A stretch of 64,000 nt of DNA from Spongiivirga citrea (GTDB taxonomy: Bacteria; Bacteroidota; Bacteroidia; Flavobacteriales; Flavobacteriaceae). Each line of letters starts with the position of its first letter. The first letter of the stretch is position 1. Below the pieces are notes generated by a model. That model made no database searches. It was not told where the DNA came from and saw only the letters and a list, made by a program, of their open reading frames with translations. The translations under genes were made by a program, and so were the position numbers. The stretch spans positions 248,001-312,000 of the forward strand of contig NZ_JAABOQ010000003.1 in assembly GCF_010671565.1 (NCBI RefSeq), in the 5' to 3' direction. Positions 44,624-55,077 of the stretch are shown piece by piece.

Positions 44624-47600
44624 TTAGTTAAAGATATAACGTAAACCTACTTGCATTTGCCATCTTGAAGACTGAATTCCTAAATCATCTAACTGCTCGA
44701 TTCTGTCTAACTGACCTGGATCAAAACTAAATTCTGGATCAGGACCATCATTTTCAGTACGTAACAATTGTACATTTTGAGCGATGAACTTCTTCTTACC
44801 CCAATCTTCGTTTAAAAGATTTGTAAAGTTGAAGATATCAAGAGATAATTGGAATGTGTGCTTAGTCTCGTTGAAGTTAAGTGAAAAATCTTGTAAGAAC
44901 TTCAAGTCAACAATATGACTCCAAGGACCTCTATCACCATTACGCTCTGCGTAATCTCCTCTTCTACTATTTAAATACTCATTTCCGGATATGTAATTAT
45001 CTAGAGCTTCCCACTGCTGAGCAGAAGTCAAGCCATTAGCTCCATCTACTAAAGTAATTTCGCTAGCATCAACAGGAACATAGATTAACGCATTGTCACG
45101 AGAATCATCATTTAACAAGTCTCTTCCTTCTCTGTAAGTATATGAGAATGGTAGGCCTTGTGATCCTTCATAGAATAAACCGATAGTAGTCTTTAGATTA
45201 TCATTCCATTGCTTAGCATAAGAAAGATTCGCTATGAATCTGCTACCCTGTGCGAAATCAGATCTTGTAACAGGAAGATTCGAGTTTTTACCGTTTACAG
45301 TTTGAATATTTCTCCACTGAGAACTGTTTTGAGACGAAGTACCATCAAAAATACCCATCGCATCACCATAGGTATATGATACACTCCCAGCGAATCCATT
45401 TTCAAATGGTTTTCTTAACGTGAAAGTAGTATTGTAAGAATATCCTGCACTAGTATTAGAAGCAAGCATAATTCTACCATAAGTATCATCTACCTCGTCA
45501 CGACGGTTGTAGAACGGACGGTTATCCGCACCATTCAAAGTTCCAACAGGGGCTCCAACATTTAAGTTTTCGTAAAAAATAGCATTCACATTGTCATTGA
45601 ATACACCTTCAACGGAAGCAACTAAGCCCCAGATAGGTAATTTTTGATCAATTGCTAGGTTAACCTTGAATACTTGCGGCAACTTAAAGTTTCTAGCAAA
45701 TAAATCAACATTACCCCCTGTTCCACCAGAGCCTGGTGTAACATCAACTGGCTGGTTATTTACATCTGGATTGAAAGTTACCTCACCTGGTAGGTCGAAG
45801 TTTGTTGTGAATCCACCTGTAACACCATTGTTGTTATATGTACCACCCGGCCATACTAATGGTAGTCTTGAAGTAAAAATACCTAAACCACCACGAATTT
45901 GTGTGCTTCGTTTTCCTTTAACATCCCAGTTAAAACCAACACGTGGTGAAATGTGCATGTAGTTAGAAACTCCTTGTCCAACTTTCGCACCTTGAAGATC
46001 TTTACCTGCAGCTTCCAATAATGGAATAGTACGATTGTTAAAATCATCATTTACAGGTCCGTCATTCCAGAATGGTGTATCAAAACGAACACCAAATGTC
46101 ATTTTGAAGTTTTCAGTCATCTGAACTTCGTCCTGAGCATAGAAACCTAGCTGGAATAAATCAAAATCAGCAGAACCTGATGACTCATCACCTATTCCAC
46201 CTCCACCTACTAGAGAGTATCCTCTTTGGTAAAAGTCAAGATTTTGATTTGCGATAAAGTCTGAAACACTGTTATATGTGTAATCTCCAAAGTTAAATGC
46301 GAAGAACAAGTTTTTTACTTTAGAATACTCATTGTGTGTACCTAATGTAATAGTATGTCTTCCTTGGTATATAGAGAAGTTGTTTGTAAACGTAAAAATA
46401 TCCTGATCTAACAAGTTGGCTGTTGAGAAAGGCTCAGCACCAAACGAGATAGTACCAGATCCGTCACGAATATCAACAGTAGGGAATGGGCTACCTGCAG
46501 GGTCTCTATCATCTCGTACTGCTGTATAACCAATTACTAAGTTGTTAGAGAATTTGTTTCCAAATGTACCATTCCATTCGAATGAAGTAGAATTAGTGGT
46601 TGTATTGAACAGTTCAGAACCATTAATAAATCCAACTCTAAAATTCGATGAATTTCTAGCTTCAAGGTTATCACCTTTTACTAAACTGTGTTTAAGACTA
46701 ATCTTATGATTGTCATTAACATTCCAGTCTAACTTAGCTGTTAATTTATCACTTACTAGAGTTCTTGTATTATTTTGGAATCCTCCTGGATCGTAACCAT
46801 AAGTATTAATCAAAAACTGACGAAGTGATTCAATTCCTGCAGCATCTGTATCTCCAACATAGTTAGAAACATTAAACGGTTGTGGAGTTTCATCATCCTG
46901 TCTTTCGTAGTTAATAAAATAAAACAATTTATCCTTAACAATAGGACCTCCAACTCGTACACCATATGTTTGAGCAGTAAATTCATCAAGTTTTTCTGCA
47001 GATTCGCCATTACCAACTAAAGAAGGAGGAGTTTTACCTGCTAAACTTTCATTTCTTACAAAATAGTATGCACTACCTTTAACTTCATTGGTACCTGATC
47101 TCGTTACGGCACTAATTGCACCACCGGCAAAACCAGAAACACGAACATCAAAAGGAGCAATTGCTACCTGAAAAGATTCGATTGCATCAACCGAAAAAGG
47201 ATTCACTCCAGTTTGACCACCGTTAGTACCTGAACCTGCAAGACCGAAAACATCATTATTTACAGCACCATCAATATAAATAGCGTTATAACGGTTGTTT
47301 TGACCACCAAGTGAAATTGAAAATCCATCATTCCCTTCAGTCACCTGAGCTTGCGGAGTTACACGAACGAAATCTGCAATAGATCTAGAAGCAGAAGGAA
47401 TCGTTTGAATCTCACGTTGTGAAATGTTAGTTTCTGTACCAGTTTTGTTTTGATTAAAAACGCTCCCAGCAGCTACACCTGTTACAACAACCTCTTCAAG
47501 GGCAGTGGCAGATTCTGCCATTTTCTTACTGAAACGTTGTGTTTGTCCTAATTGAAGAAATACGTTGTTTTCAACGGAATCTTCAAAACCTACATAACTA

Positions 47601-47848
47601 ATAGTAATAGTGTATGGTCCACCAGTTCTCATACCAGAGATTCGGTAAAACCCGTCAAAATCTGTAGTCGCTCCATACTTCGTCCCTGATGGGTTGTGTA
47701 TTGCAACTACATTGGCACCCGGCAAGGGCTCGCCTAAGTTGTCAGTTACCTGACCGTTAATCGCAGAGGTTGTAACCCCTTGCGAGTACGCTACAGTGGT
47801 CATTAAAAAAATGGCCGCGATAGCAAATAAACTCTTAATTGTTTTCAT
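44624..47848 (-). CDS. TonB-dependent receptor, Oar-like
   Basis: A 1074-residue outer-membrane protein: signal peptide, CarboxypepD_reg domain (about 28-105; INGQVTDNLGEPLPGANVVA), plug with ALEEVVVTGVAAGSVFNQN and SRSIADFVRVTPQAQV, and a barrel ending RWQMQVGLRYIFN. The long barrel and the ADNRPFYNRRDEV region fit the Oar group. The frame extends 10 residues up; MKTIKSLFAIAAIF is the true signal peptide. A single gene with its own promoter and terminator. Substrate not apparent. Confidence 0.9.
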   Translation of the reverse strand: MKTIKSLFAIAAIFLMTTVAYSQGVTTSAINGQVTDNLGEPLPGANVVAIHNPSGTKYGATTDFDGFYRISGMRTGGPYTITISYVGFEDSVENNVFLQLGQTQRFSKKMAESATALEEVVVTGVAAGSVFNQNKTGTETNISQREIQTIPSASRSIADFVRVTPQAQVTEGNDGFSISLGGQNNRYNAIYIDGAVNNDVFGLAGSGTNGGQTGVNPFSVDAIESFQVAIAPFDVRVSGFAGGAISAVTRSGTNEVKGSAYYFVRNESLAGKTPPSLVGNGESAEKLDEFTAQTYGVRVGGPIVKDKLFYFINYERQDDETPQPFNVSNYVGDTDAAGIESLRQFLINTYGYDPGGFQNNTRTLVSDKLTAKLDWNVNDNHKISLKHSLVKGDNLEARNSSNFRVGFINGSELFNTTTNSTSFEWNGTFGNKFSNNLVIGYTAVRDDRDPAGSPFPTVDIRDGSGTISFGAEPFSTANLLDQDIFTFTNNFSIYQGRHTITLGTHNEYSKVKNLFFAFNFGDYTYNSVSDFIANQNLDFYQRGYSLVGGGGIGDESSGSADFDLFQLGFYAQDEVQMTENFKMTFGVRFDTPFWNDGPVNDDFNNRTIPLLEAAGKDLQGAKVGQGVSNYMHISPRVGFNWDVKGKRSTQIRGGLGIFTSRLPLVWPGGTYNNNGVTGGFTTNFDLPGEVTFNPDVNNQPVDVTPGSGGTGGNVDLFARNFKLPQVFKVNLAIDQKLPIWGLVASVEGVFNDNVNAIFYENLNVGAPVGTLNGADNRPFYNRRDEVDDTYGRIMLASNTSAGYSYNTTFTLRKPFENGFAGSVSYTYGDAMGIFDGTSSQNSSQWRNIQTVNGKNSNLPVTRSDFAQGSRFIANLSYAKQWNDNLKTTIGLFYEGSQGLPFSYTYREGRDLLNDDSRDNALIYVPVDASEITLVDGANGLTSAQQWEALDNYISGNEYLNSRRGDYAERNGDRGPWSHIVDLKFLQDFSLNFNETKHTFQLSLDIFNFTNLLNEDWGKKKFIAQNVQLLRTENDGPDPEFSFDPGQLDRIEQLDDLGIQSSRWQMQVGLRYIFN

Positions 47849-47875
47849 TGAGTAAATTAGTTTAATTACGCACGG

Positions 47876-47883
47876 CAAAATTA
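47876..47883 (-). promoter_or_regulatory. -7 element of the Oar-like receptor gene
   Basis: TAATTTTG on the minus strand, 28 bases upstream of the start codon. No clear TTG at 17-23 bases. Confidence 0.4.
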
Positions 47884-47940
47884 TGTTTTTTAAGCCTTAG
47901 TTTGTTACTTAAACGTTAAATATATTAACAAAAAGAAGTG

Positions 47941-47981
47941 AAAAACCCGTCTTTCTTAACAATTGAAAGGCGGGTTTTTAA
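47941..47981 (-). terminator. Terminator of pgi
   Basis: A long stem AAAAACCCGTCTTTC / GAAAGGCGGGTTTTT with a 9-base loop. T-runs flank both sides, so it could work in either direction. Confidence 0.8.
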
Positions 47982-47999
47982 CAGTTTTATTAAGAAAAA

Positions 48000-49652
48000 T
48001 TATCGGCTATCGGAATTTTCCTTATAATAATTAATCAAATTAATGGTAGAAGCATCATGATTCGCAATATTTTCGGTGCTCAAATCTTTTAAAATTTTAT
48101 TGGCTAATTGTTTGCCTAACTCTACTCCCCACTGGTCATAACTATAAATATTCCATATTACGCCTTGCACAAATATCTTATGTTCGTACATTGCTATGAG
48201 GGCACCTAATGTTTTTGGCGTGAGCTGCTCGATCAAAATAGTATTGGTTGGTTTGTTCCCTTCGAATACTTTAAACGGCGCTAATTTTTCTATTTCTTCA
48301 GTTGATAAACCTGATTTCTTTAGTTCGTTATTAACAATTTGGAGTGATTTTCCACTCAATAAAGCCTCGGTTTGAGCAAAAAAGTTCGCCATTAATTTAT
48401 CATGGTGATCTTTATCCTCGTGCAACGATTTTACGAAGCCAATAAAGTCAGCTGGAATCAATTTTGTTCCTTGGTGAATTAGTTGAAAAAATGCATGTTG
48501 TGAGTTCGTTCCTGGCTCTCCCCATATCAAGGTTCCAGTTTGATAGTCGACTCGATTTCCAGCTCTATCAACACTTTTACCGTTACTCTCCATGATACCT
48601 TGCTGCAAATAGGCCGCAAAACGATGTAGGTATTGAGTATACGGAATAATCGCTTCACTCTCCGCACCGAAAAAATTATTATACCATATGCTTAGCAATG
48701 CAAGGGTAACTGGAATATTCTCATTAAAAGGAGCTTCTTTAAAATGAGAGTCCATCGAACTTGCGCCATATAGCATTTCGTCAAAATTGTTATAACCAAC
48801 AGCGAGACTAATAGACAACCCGACTGCACTCCATAATGAAAAACGCCCACCAACCCAATCATTCATAGGGAAGATATTTTTAGGTAAAATGCCGAATTCT
48901 TGAACCTTTTCCAGGTTTGTTGAAACGGCAACAAAATGTTTACCTATTGCTTCCTCATCTGCTAATTTGATAAACCATTTTCTTATGGTCTGGGCATTAC
49001 TAAGTGTTTCTTGAGTACTAAAACTTTTTGATACAATAACAAAGAGTGTGGTTGTCGGATCAAGATTCTTAATTACTTCTTGTACGTGATCACCATCAAC
49101 ATTACTTACAAAATGGATATTTAAATCTGTTTTATAAAATTTTAAAGCATCAACAACCATTTGTGGTCCAAGATCAGACCCTCCAATACCTATATTAACG
49201 ACATCGGTAAAATTTTTGCCTGAAAACCCTCTACGAGTACCATCTAATATCTCTTCTGTAAAGTTTTGGATCTTACTTTTTACCTGATATACCTCAGGCA
49301 TCACATCATCTCGATTAACTAAAACGGGATTTGAGATATCGTTACGAAGAGCAGTATGCAGTACTGCACGACCTTCGGTCTCGTTTATAATATCGCCTTC
49401 AAAGTACTTAGAGATCGCATTTTTTAAATCCACTTCATTGGCAAGTTCTACCAGTGTATCCAGTGTGTCCTTATCGACTATGTTTTTTGAGTAATCAACT
49501 AAAAATTCATTCCACCTAATGGTAAAATCAGCTGCTCGACCCTTGTCAGCCTCGAACAAACTAGCGGCATGTATGTCTTTTAGTTTATCGTATTGTTTTT
49601 GAAGTTTTTTCCAAGCTTTGGTAGTCGTTGGGTTGATCGATTGTAAGGCCAT
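48000..49652 (-). CDS. pgi: Glucose-6-phosphate isomerase
   Basis: A 550-residue glycolytic enzyme. PGI signatures: [40 protein letters not shown], and the catalytic-site blocks [28 protein letters not shown] and the late [10 protein letters not shown]. The N terminus [17 protein letters not shown] is the normal form. Its start lies 68 bases inside the end of the upstream M23 gene, in another frame. Confidence 0.97.
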   Translation of the reverse strand: MALQSINPTTTKAWKKLQKQYDKLKDIHAASLFEADKGRAADFTIRWNEFLVDYSKNIVDKDTLDTLVELANEVDLKNAISKYFEGDIINETEGRAVLHTALRNDISNPVLVNRDDVMPEVYQVKSKIQNFTEEILDGTRRGFSGKNFTDVVNIGIGGSDLGPQMVVDALKFYKTDLNIHFVSNVDGDHVQEVIKNLDPTTTLFVIVSKSFSTQETLSNAQTIRKWFIKLADEEAIGKHFVAVSTNLEKVQEFGILPKNIFPMNDWVGGRFSLWSAVGLSISLAVGYNNFDEMLYGASSMDSHFKEAPFNENIPVTLALLSIWYNNFFGAESEAIIPYTQYLHRFAAYLQQGIMESNGKSVDRAGNRVDYQTGTLIWGEPGTNSQHAFFQLIHQGTKLIPADFIGFVKSLHEDKDHHDKLMANFFAQTEALLSGKSLQIVNNELKKSGLSTEEIEKLAPFKVFEGNKPTNTILIEQLTPKTLGALIAMYEHKIFVQGVIWNIYSYDQWGVELGKQLANKILKDLSTENIANHDASTINLINYYKENSDSR

Positions 49653-50958
49653 TTTTAGTATTAGTTAGGTCAGTTATTTGAGTTGTATCTACCGGAATTT
49701 CTTTTACAGGAAAAGGAATACTATCCAGCTGTTCTTTTAAAGGGGCTACAAATTTAAAGAATGTTGGCTTAATTTCCTCTTTCATAGGCTCCGCATCTGG
49801 TAAATCTTGTTTATAAGGGTCAACTTCACGTCCATTTTTCCAAAAACGATAGCAAACATGTGGTCCTGAGGTATTTCCAGTCATACCGACCCATCCGATG
49901 ATATCGCCTTGCTTTACAAATTGCCCTTTTTTGACATTGCGCTTTTTCATATGCAAATACTGCGTGCTGTAGGTCCCATTATGTCTAATTTTTACATAAT
50001 TTCCATTCCCGCGAGTATAAGAAGCTTTTGTTACCGTTCCGTTAGCAGTCGCCATAATTGGGGAACCCAATCTTGCAGCATAATCAGTCCCGCGATGGGG
50101 GCGAATGCGATTTCCATAATAGGCAATTCTTCTTCTTAAATTATACTTTGATGACACATAACTGAATTTTACAGGGGCTTTCAAAAATGCTTTTCTTAAA
50201 GTTTTTCCTTCAGCATCAAAATAATCAACCCCGCCAACAATACTATCATTAATAAATTCGAATGCGTAAATAGGTGTTCCATTATGCTCAAAGTACGCCG
50301 ACTTTATTTTATCAATCCCAACATTAAGTGTGTCATTTATAAATTTTTCGTCGTAAACCACTTTAAATTTATCCCCTTTTTGAAGCCGCCAAAAATCAAC
50401 CGTCCATGCATAGACGGTTGACAATTCATTCACTAGATTATACGGTAATCCCGCCTCAGTAATAGCCTCTGACAAACTACTTTCAATAACTCCTGAAGCA
50501 GTTTTTTCTTTTATGGTTACCGGTTTTTGAGATTTATAACCATGAATAGAATCTTTAAAATCGACTACCCAATAATCTATATTGTTGGCCTGATATATAA
50601 ATGCTTGTGGTGTTTTTAGGGAATCCTTACTGGCAAGAATGGTATATGGCTTTCCAGTTCTTATCTTTCTAAGATCTACACAGTCTTTAACCGATTGTAC
50701 GATGTTATATACTTTTTGCCTAGATACATTGTTTTTTTCCATTATCCAGCCAAAGCTATCACCATTAGTAACCGTATCATTCAAGACCTCGTATTCATTC
50801 AAATTATACCCAAACTCAATAATCTGAATCGGTTCTGCTTTCAATTCTTGAACAACCAAATCCGTTTCTAAACTTGGCACATCCTCATCCTTTTTGTCAT
50901 TTTTACATGCCACTACAACTAAAATAGCTGCAGCGCCTAAAGCCCATAATTTTTTCAA
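49585..50958 (-). CDS. M23-family peptidase lipoprotein
   Basis: A 457-residue lipoprotein (Cys18 in VVVACKND) with a C-terminal M23 domain: HRGTD (His288, Asp292), HMK (His336), and GPHVCYRF (His367, Cys369) where most M23 enzymes have HxH. The second His, a zinc ligand, is thus Cys. It probably cuts peptidoglycan cross-links. The start is TTG at 50958, overlapping the stop of the dioxygenase gene (TTGA). Second gene of a TDO-M23-pgi operon. Confidence 0.88.
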   Translation of the reverse strand: MKKLWALGAAAILVVVACKNDKKDEDVPSLETDLVVQELKAEPIQIIEFGYNLNEYEVLNDTVTNGDSFGWIMEKNNVSRQKVYNIVQSVKDCVDLRKIRTGKPYTILASKDSLKTPQAFIYQANNIDYWVVDFKDSIHGYKSQKPVTIKEKTASGVIESSLSEAITEAGLPYNLVNELSTVYAWTVDFWRLQKGDKFKVVYDEKFINDTLNVGIDKIKSAYFEHNGTPIYAFEFINDSIVGGVDYFDAEGKTLRKAFLKAPVKFSYVSSKYNLRRRIAYYGNRIRPHRGTDYAARLGSPIMATANGTVTKASYTRGNGNYVKIRHNGTYSTQYLHMKKRNVKKGQFVKQGDIIGWVGMTGNTSGPHVCYRFWKNGREVDPYKQDLPDAEPMKEEIKPTFFKFVAPLKEQLDSIPFPVKEIPVDTTQITDLTNTKNGLTIDQPNDYQSLEKTSKTIR

Positions 50959-51926
50959 ACTCTTTGTTCCTTTTCTGTATTAAACCTATGGGTAACCCAT
51001 TCTTTACCCCACTCTTCTCTTTCTTCATGAGACCATAACGAAGGAAAGAAAATTATTTTTTGAAAGCTAGGTGGCAAATATTCTTTCCAGTTTGTTCCTC
51101 CCGTCGCTTGTACAGCAGATTTTTCTCTTTTTAAATAGCGGTAAGCCGACCCCATGTGCATTAAAGGCCAATTTACATTTGCATCTATATCGAGTTTTTT
51201 TAGGGCATTAATCAAATATTGGTTGGATCGTTCGTTGTCAGGTAGTTGTAAATATTTGTGATAAATAGTATTATTTTTTACCTCACTAGTTATACGCATG
51301 AACCTAGGTGTATAACGGTATTCAAACTGTTTTAGTGTAAGCGTTTTTTCACCGGTTTCGGAGTCTGTAGCTCCCTTTTTCCAGTAGATGTTTTCGTAAA
51401 GCTCATCCTGAGAAGAAGTTTCATTAAATTGATCTCTAACAGTATGATGCACAAGGTTTTCCATGCCTGTTGCATAAAACTCAATCATACGATACTGAGC
51501 ACTTTGAAAACCACTTGCGGGTAACAATGACATTCGATAGCGCAAAAATTGCTCGCGATCCATACCATTGATCATTATTTCGAATGATGAAATAAGCGCT
51601 TTGTAGTAATTATTGATTCTTGTTATGCGTTGTATAAAAAATTCAGCATTTTGAAGCTTATCATCAATCAGCTGTTTTTCCTCATGAATAATCAGCTTAA
51701 AATATAACTCGGTAATTTGATGATACATGATGAAAATTTCTTCATCAGGAAAATAAGTACGAGGAATTTGAAGGCTTAATAGGGTGTCTAAATGAATATA
51801 ATCCCAATAGGTTAAATAACGTTCGTACAACAAACCATCGAGATAAGCACCCATATCCTGACCAGAGTTTTTAAACTTCTGCTCTAGTTTGTCAATTTTA
51901 TTCTCAATATCCGGCTTAATCGGCAT
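50955..51926 (-). CDS. Tryptophan 2,3-dioxygenase-family protein
   Basis: A 323-residue helical heme protein of the TDO family: YLTYWDYIHLDTLLSLQIPR, IMYHQITELYFKLIIHEE, LLPASGFQSAQYRM, and the late HMGSAYRYLKREKSAVQATGG with the axial-His block. It would open the tryptophan ring to formylkynurenine. It heads the operon with an M23 peptidase and pgi, an unusual pairing. Some members have diverged, so the activity is probable, not certain. Confidence 0.82.
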   Translation of the reverse strand: MPIKPDIENKIDKLEQKFKNSGQDMGAYLDGLLYERYLTYWDYIHLDTLLSLQIPRTYFPDEEIFIMYHQITELYFKLIIHEEKQLIDDKLQNAEFFIQRITRINNYYKALISSFEIMINGMDREQFLRYRMSLLPASGFQSAQYRMIEFYATGMENLVHHTVRDQFNETSSQDELYENIYWKKGATDSETGEKTLTLKQFEYRYTPRFMRITSEVKNNTIYHKYLQLPDNERSNQYLINALKKLDIDANVNWPLMHMGSAYRYLKREKSAVQATGGTNWKEYLPPSFQKIIFFPSLWSHEEREEWGKEWVTHRFNTEKEQRV

Positions 51927-52062
51927 TAAAGTGATGCTTTAATAGCAAAACTACTAATTATGCAACTAAATTTTGGGGGTGAAGTATGTTTTAATTAACA
52001 ATGATTTAAAAACAATTTTTTGGATCTAGCGTTTGTATCTCCAAACACTTCATCCTTTACCG

Positions 52063-52842
52063 TTATTTGACCACAACCTTAAAAGAATGTTTCAACCCCT
52101 TAAATCCATCAAGATCGGCTTTTAGGGAACCTACAGCAAGACTTGCCTTGATACGAAGAGGCACCTTATTATCATCATTACTCACCCAAAGGGTAACACT
52201 TTCTTTTTCTTTAAAAACACGCCCCGCTTGAACGATAGGCCTAAATTTTAATGCATTTACCTTACCAAACTTGGTTCTTATTGTCTCCTTACCCAAATAC
52301 TTTAATTTAAAAGGAAAGGTCTCTTCGTCAAAAAACATGTTGAGAGCAAGCTCATCGCCTACTTTTATTTTATCAATGTCATAGTTTGCTCGCAAATAGT
52401 AGAATGCCGATATCATGTCTTGTACGCCAGACTTAATATCGAACTTACCTTTAGTATTATGCTTTTTATTATGGACCAACGCTTCTTCGGCTTCATGGTC
52501 AAAAAAGATTACTTTGTCTTTTGTGTGACCACCCTCATCTATTTGACGTATAAACTTATATGGAATTAGTGCATCTTTATCAAAGTAGCTTTCATAATTA
52601 TCTTCTACCTTAAAAAATAATCTAGAAAACCCCGTAGTTCTTCCTTTGCCAATAACGTGGTAAACGGGTTTATCATTGAGTGTTTCTTTTTTGAGCTCCA
52701 TTGTGGCATAGCCAGCATTTAGCAATCCGTAATGAATACGAAATTTAAACCATTCACCTTCTTTAAAGCAATTTTGCTTTTCTTGGGCGCTACCAAAAAA
52801 GGTTACAGAAACGAATAAAAGGGCAAGTAGGTGTTTCATCAT
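52063..52842 (-). CDS. DUF3108-family exported protein
   Basis: A 259-residue protein with a signal peptide (MMKHLLALLFVSVTFFGSAQ). DUF3108 pattern: GEWFKFRIHYGLLNAGYATM, HVIGKGRTTGFSRLFFKVED and KFRPIVQAGRVFKEKESV. It is a periplasmic or outer-membrane beta-rich protein; the function is not known. Second Met at 52839 is an equal start. Confidence 0.8.
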   Translation of the reverse strand: MMKHLLALLFVSVTFFGSAQEKQNCFKEGEWFKFRIHYGLLNAGYATMELKKETLNDKPVYHVIGKGRTTGFSRLFFKVEDNYESYFDKDALIPYKFIRQIDEGGHTKDKVIFFDHEAEEALVHNKKHNTKGKFDIKSGVQDMISAFYYLRANYDIDKIKVGDELALNMFFDEETFPFKLKYLGKETIRTKFGKVNALKFRPIVQAGRVFKEKESVTLWVSNDDNKVPLRIKASLAVGSLKADLDGFKGLKHSFKVVVK

Positions 52843-53041
52843 TGTGTGTTCGATATAAAAATAACAAATGCATTACTAATTTATTGTTAATAATGTGTTT
52901 GCATTGTGTAAAAAACAACTATCGTACCAAAAAACAAGACCACCTACACCATTAGGTTTCAAAATACTTGGTGACAAGGCTCCAGTATCTTATTTTTTTC
53001 AACAAAGAAATCCAGTACAGCTTGAAGGACTTTAAAACTAA

Positions 53042-53152
53042 CGGAAATAAAAATCCCCGGCATCGCTACCAGGGATTTTCATTCTATTAACCAACCAAAA
53101 CTTTAAATTATGAAAAACTTTAAAGTCTAATCAGGGAACCACCCCTGATTGA
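53042..53152 (-). ncRNA. Candidate small RNA, about 110 nt
   Basis: A minus-strand transcript is predicted from a promoter (TTG-N19-TATATTTG) to a terminator. It folds into three hairpins: AATCAGGG / CCCTGATT (53129-53150), CTTTAAA / TTTAAAG (53101-53125), and the terminator stem AAAATCCC-GG / CC-GGGATTTT (53050-53079) followed by TTTTTATTT. No open frame of note. The only coding-like match is a six-codon MKNFKV on the other strand. It lies downstream of hpd in the 432-base spacer. Confidence 0.6.
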
Positions 53153-53157
53153 TAGTG

Positions 53158-53187
53158 CAAATATACGCCGACAAATTTATTATGCAA
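53158..53187 (-). promoter_or_regulatory. Promoter of the candidate small RNA
   Basis: On the minus strand TTG (53187-53185), 19 bases, TATATTTG (53165-53158): a full match to the Bacteroidota consensus. No protein gene starts downstream of it. Confidence 0.65.
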
Positions 53188-53274
53188 GCATAGTAAATTG
53201 ATTTTAACACAACATTAGCCTAGTTGATAATGTTATTTTGATTTCTTTAAGAAATTGATAAAAAAATGATGCTT

Positions 53275-54414
53275 TTATAGCGTTCCACGCATTTCTTGCT
53301 CTCGCTCAATCGCTTCAAACAGCGCTTTAAAGTTACCTTTTCCAAAGGATTGTGCTCCTTTTCGCTGGATAATTTCAAAAAACATAGTCGGTCTATCTAA
53401 AACTGGCTTAGTAAACAACTGAAGTAAGTAACCTTCATCATCACGATCAATTAAAATACCTAGCTCTTTTAAAGGTGCAAGATCTTCATCGATCTTACCT
53501 ACACGATCTAAAACGGTATCATAATAACTTTCTGGAACATATAAAAACTCTACCCCACGCTCTTTTAATGCCGTTACTGTTTCTATAATATTGTCGGTTG
53601 CCAGCGCTATATGTTGCACACCAGCACCGTTGTAAAAATCAATATATTCCTCAATTTGTGATCGTTTACGGCCATCAGCAGGTTCGTTAATAGGGAATTT
53701 TATACGTCCGTTCCCATTACTCATTACCTTACTCATTAGCGCAGTATATTCCGTTGAAATGTCTTCATCATCAAATGAGATAAGTTGTGCAAAGCCCATT
53801 ACTTTGGCGTAAAATTCACACCACTTGTTCATCTCATTCCAACCGACATTACCAACCATATGGTCAATAAATTTAAGCCCTACACTTTCGGGTTTGTATT
53901 CAGGATTCCAAGCTTGGTAACCTGGCAGGAAAACCCCATTATAATTTTTGCGCTCAACAAAAATATGCACAGTCTCACCATAGGTATGAATTCCTGATAA
54001 TACAACCTCACCATTGCTATCTTTTACGGTTTTAGGTTCCATATAGGACTCAGCACCACGGCTTGTCGTTTCCTTATAACTTTTAGTAGCATCATCTACC
54101 CAAAGTGCTACAACCTTTACACCATCTCCGTGTGCCTCAATATGCCTATTGATATCACCACCTTTTTTAAGTGGAGAAGTTAGTACTAGCCGAATTTTAT
54201 CTTGCACTAAAACATAAGATACCCGATCATCAAGCCCAGTTTCAAGCCCTGCATAAGCCAACGGTTGAAAACCCCAGGCGGATTGATAATAATGTGCAGC
54301 TTGTTTTGCATTACCTACATATAGCTCGACATAATCGGTGCCTAACAATGGCAAAAAGTCATCGGCTTGTGGTACTATTTTTTCTAACTGTAAAGAAGAA
54401 TTATCTGTTGTCAT
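53275..54414 (-). CDS. hpd: 4-hydroxyphenylpyruvate dioxygenase
   Basis: Converts 4-hydroxyphenylpyruvate to homogentisate; 379 residues of two VOC-type halves. Iron ligands fit KFIDHMVGNV, GVQHIALATDNI, and FFEIIQRKG. FVERKNYNGVFLPGY is a family block. It precedes hmgA's gene product in tyrosine breakdown, and hmgA lies 660 bases upstream on the same strand, with a small CCC-motif membrane protein gene between them. Confidence 0.95.
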   Translation of the reverse strand: MTTDNSSLQLEKIVPQADDFLPLLGTDYVELYVGNAKQAAHYYQSAWGFQPLAYAGLETGLDDRVSYVLVQDKIRLVLTSPLKKGGDINRHIEAHGDGVKVVALWVDDATKSYKETTSRGAESYMEPKTVKDSNGEVVLSGIHTYGETVHIFVERKNYNGVFLPGYQAWNPEYKPESVGLKFIDHMVGNVGWNEMNKWCEFYAKVMGFAQLISFDDEDISTEYTALMSKVMSNGNGRIKFPINEPADGRKRSQIEEYIDFYNGAGVQHIALATDNIIETVTALKERGVEFLYVPESYYDTVLDRVGKIDEDLAPLKELGILIDRDDEGYLLQLFTKPVLDRPTMFFEIIQRKGAQSFGKGNFKALFEAIEREQEMRGTL

Positions 54415-54558
54415 TTTTAAAAGAATTTGGTGTTACTAAATAAATACATAGATATGCTCGTCGTAAGTCGAAAATACTTACCACATAGCCCGTAAATGTG
54501 AAGTGATATCTATTCTATTATTTAACACAGTATTCTTTATAAAGATACTAACTCTTTT

Positions 54559-55029
54559 TTAGTTTTCAGGAATCTCAGTTTCTTCTAATTCGATCTTATC
54601 GATAACCAAAGTATCGCTTTGTTGTTGGATGGAGTCTTGATCTTCTTCATATTCCCAATCATTCTCATCATATTCATAGTTTTCATAATTATCTCGGTTT
54701 TTTTGGATTTCATCCCATATTGAAGAATCATTCAATATAGAACCAAACCAAATAAGTCGAACAATTAGATATGCCAACAACAGAAAACTAATAACTAAGC
54801 CCACTATATTCAAAACTCTGGCAATATTCACATTACTTTTACTGGCCGGGCTATATGCATCCGGATTTTGATGAAACTCCTTTAAACTTTTATTAGCCAT
54901 GACAAGACCAATAATACTAAGAGCCATCGGCAAAATAAATAATGGAGAACAGCAACATCCAGTAATAGATACTACAATTGCAATAATCCCTAAGACAAGG
55001 GAAGTTGGATCAGCAGGTAATTTTTGCAT
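54559..55029 (-). CDS. CCC-motif membrane protein (DUF4190-like)
   Basis: A 156-residue protein with two paired membrane segments (about 10-45 and 68-92), the motif TGCCCSPLFILP, and an acidic C-terminal tail (EYEEDQDSIQQQSDT). This is the NCBI CCC-motif group; function unknown. It sits between hmgA and hpd in the same direction and may be cotranscribed with hmgA. Confidence 0.7.
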   Translation of the reverse strand: MQKLPADPTSLVLGIIAIVVSITGCCCSPLFILPMALSIIGLVMANKSLKEFHQNPDAYSPASKSNVNIARVLNIVGLVISFLLLAYLIVRLIWFGSILNDSSIWDEIQKNRDNYENYEYDENDWEYEEDQDSIQQQSDTLVIDKIELEETEIPEN

Positions 55030-55077
55030 AGTTAAATTTTGATGCTGCGAATGTATATAATTTTGATTAAACGCCGT

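Noticed and set aside
52960-53050. A short minus-strand frame with the look of a degraded protein (FKVLQAVLDFFVEKNKILEP)
   Set aside because: No start codon, no homologue I recognise and a short length; it is probably chance.
53101-53130. Six-codon plus-strand frame MKNFKV as a leader peptide
   Set aside because: It lies within hairpins of the predicted minus-strand RNA, and no gene follows on the plus strand.
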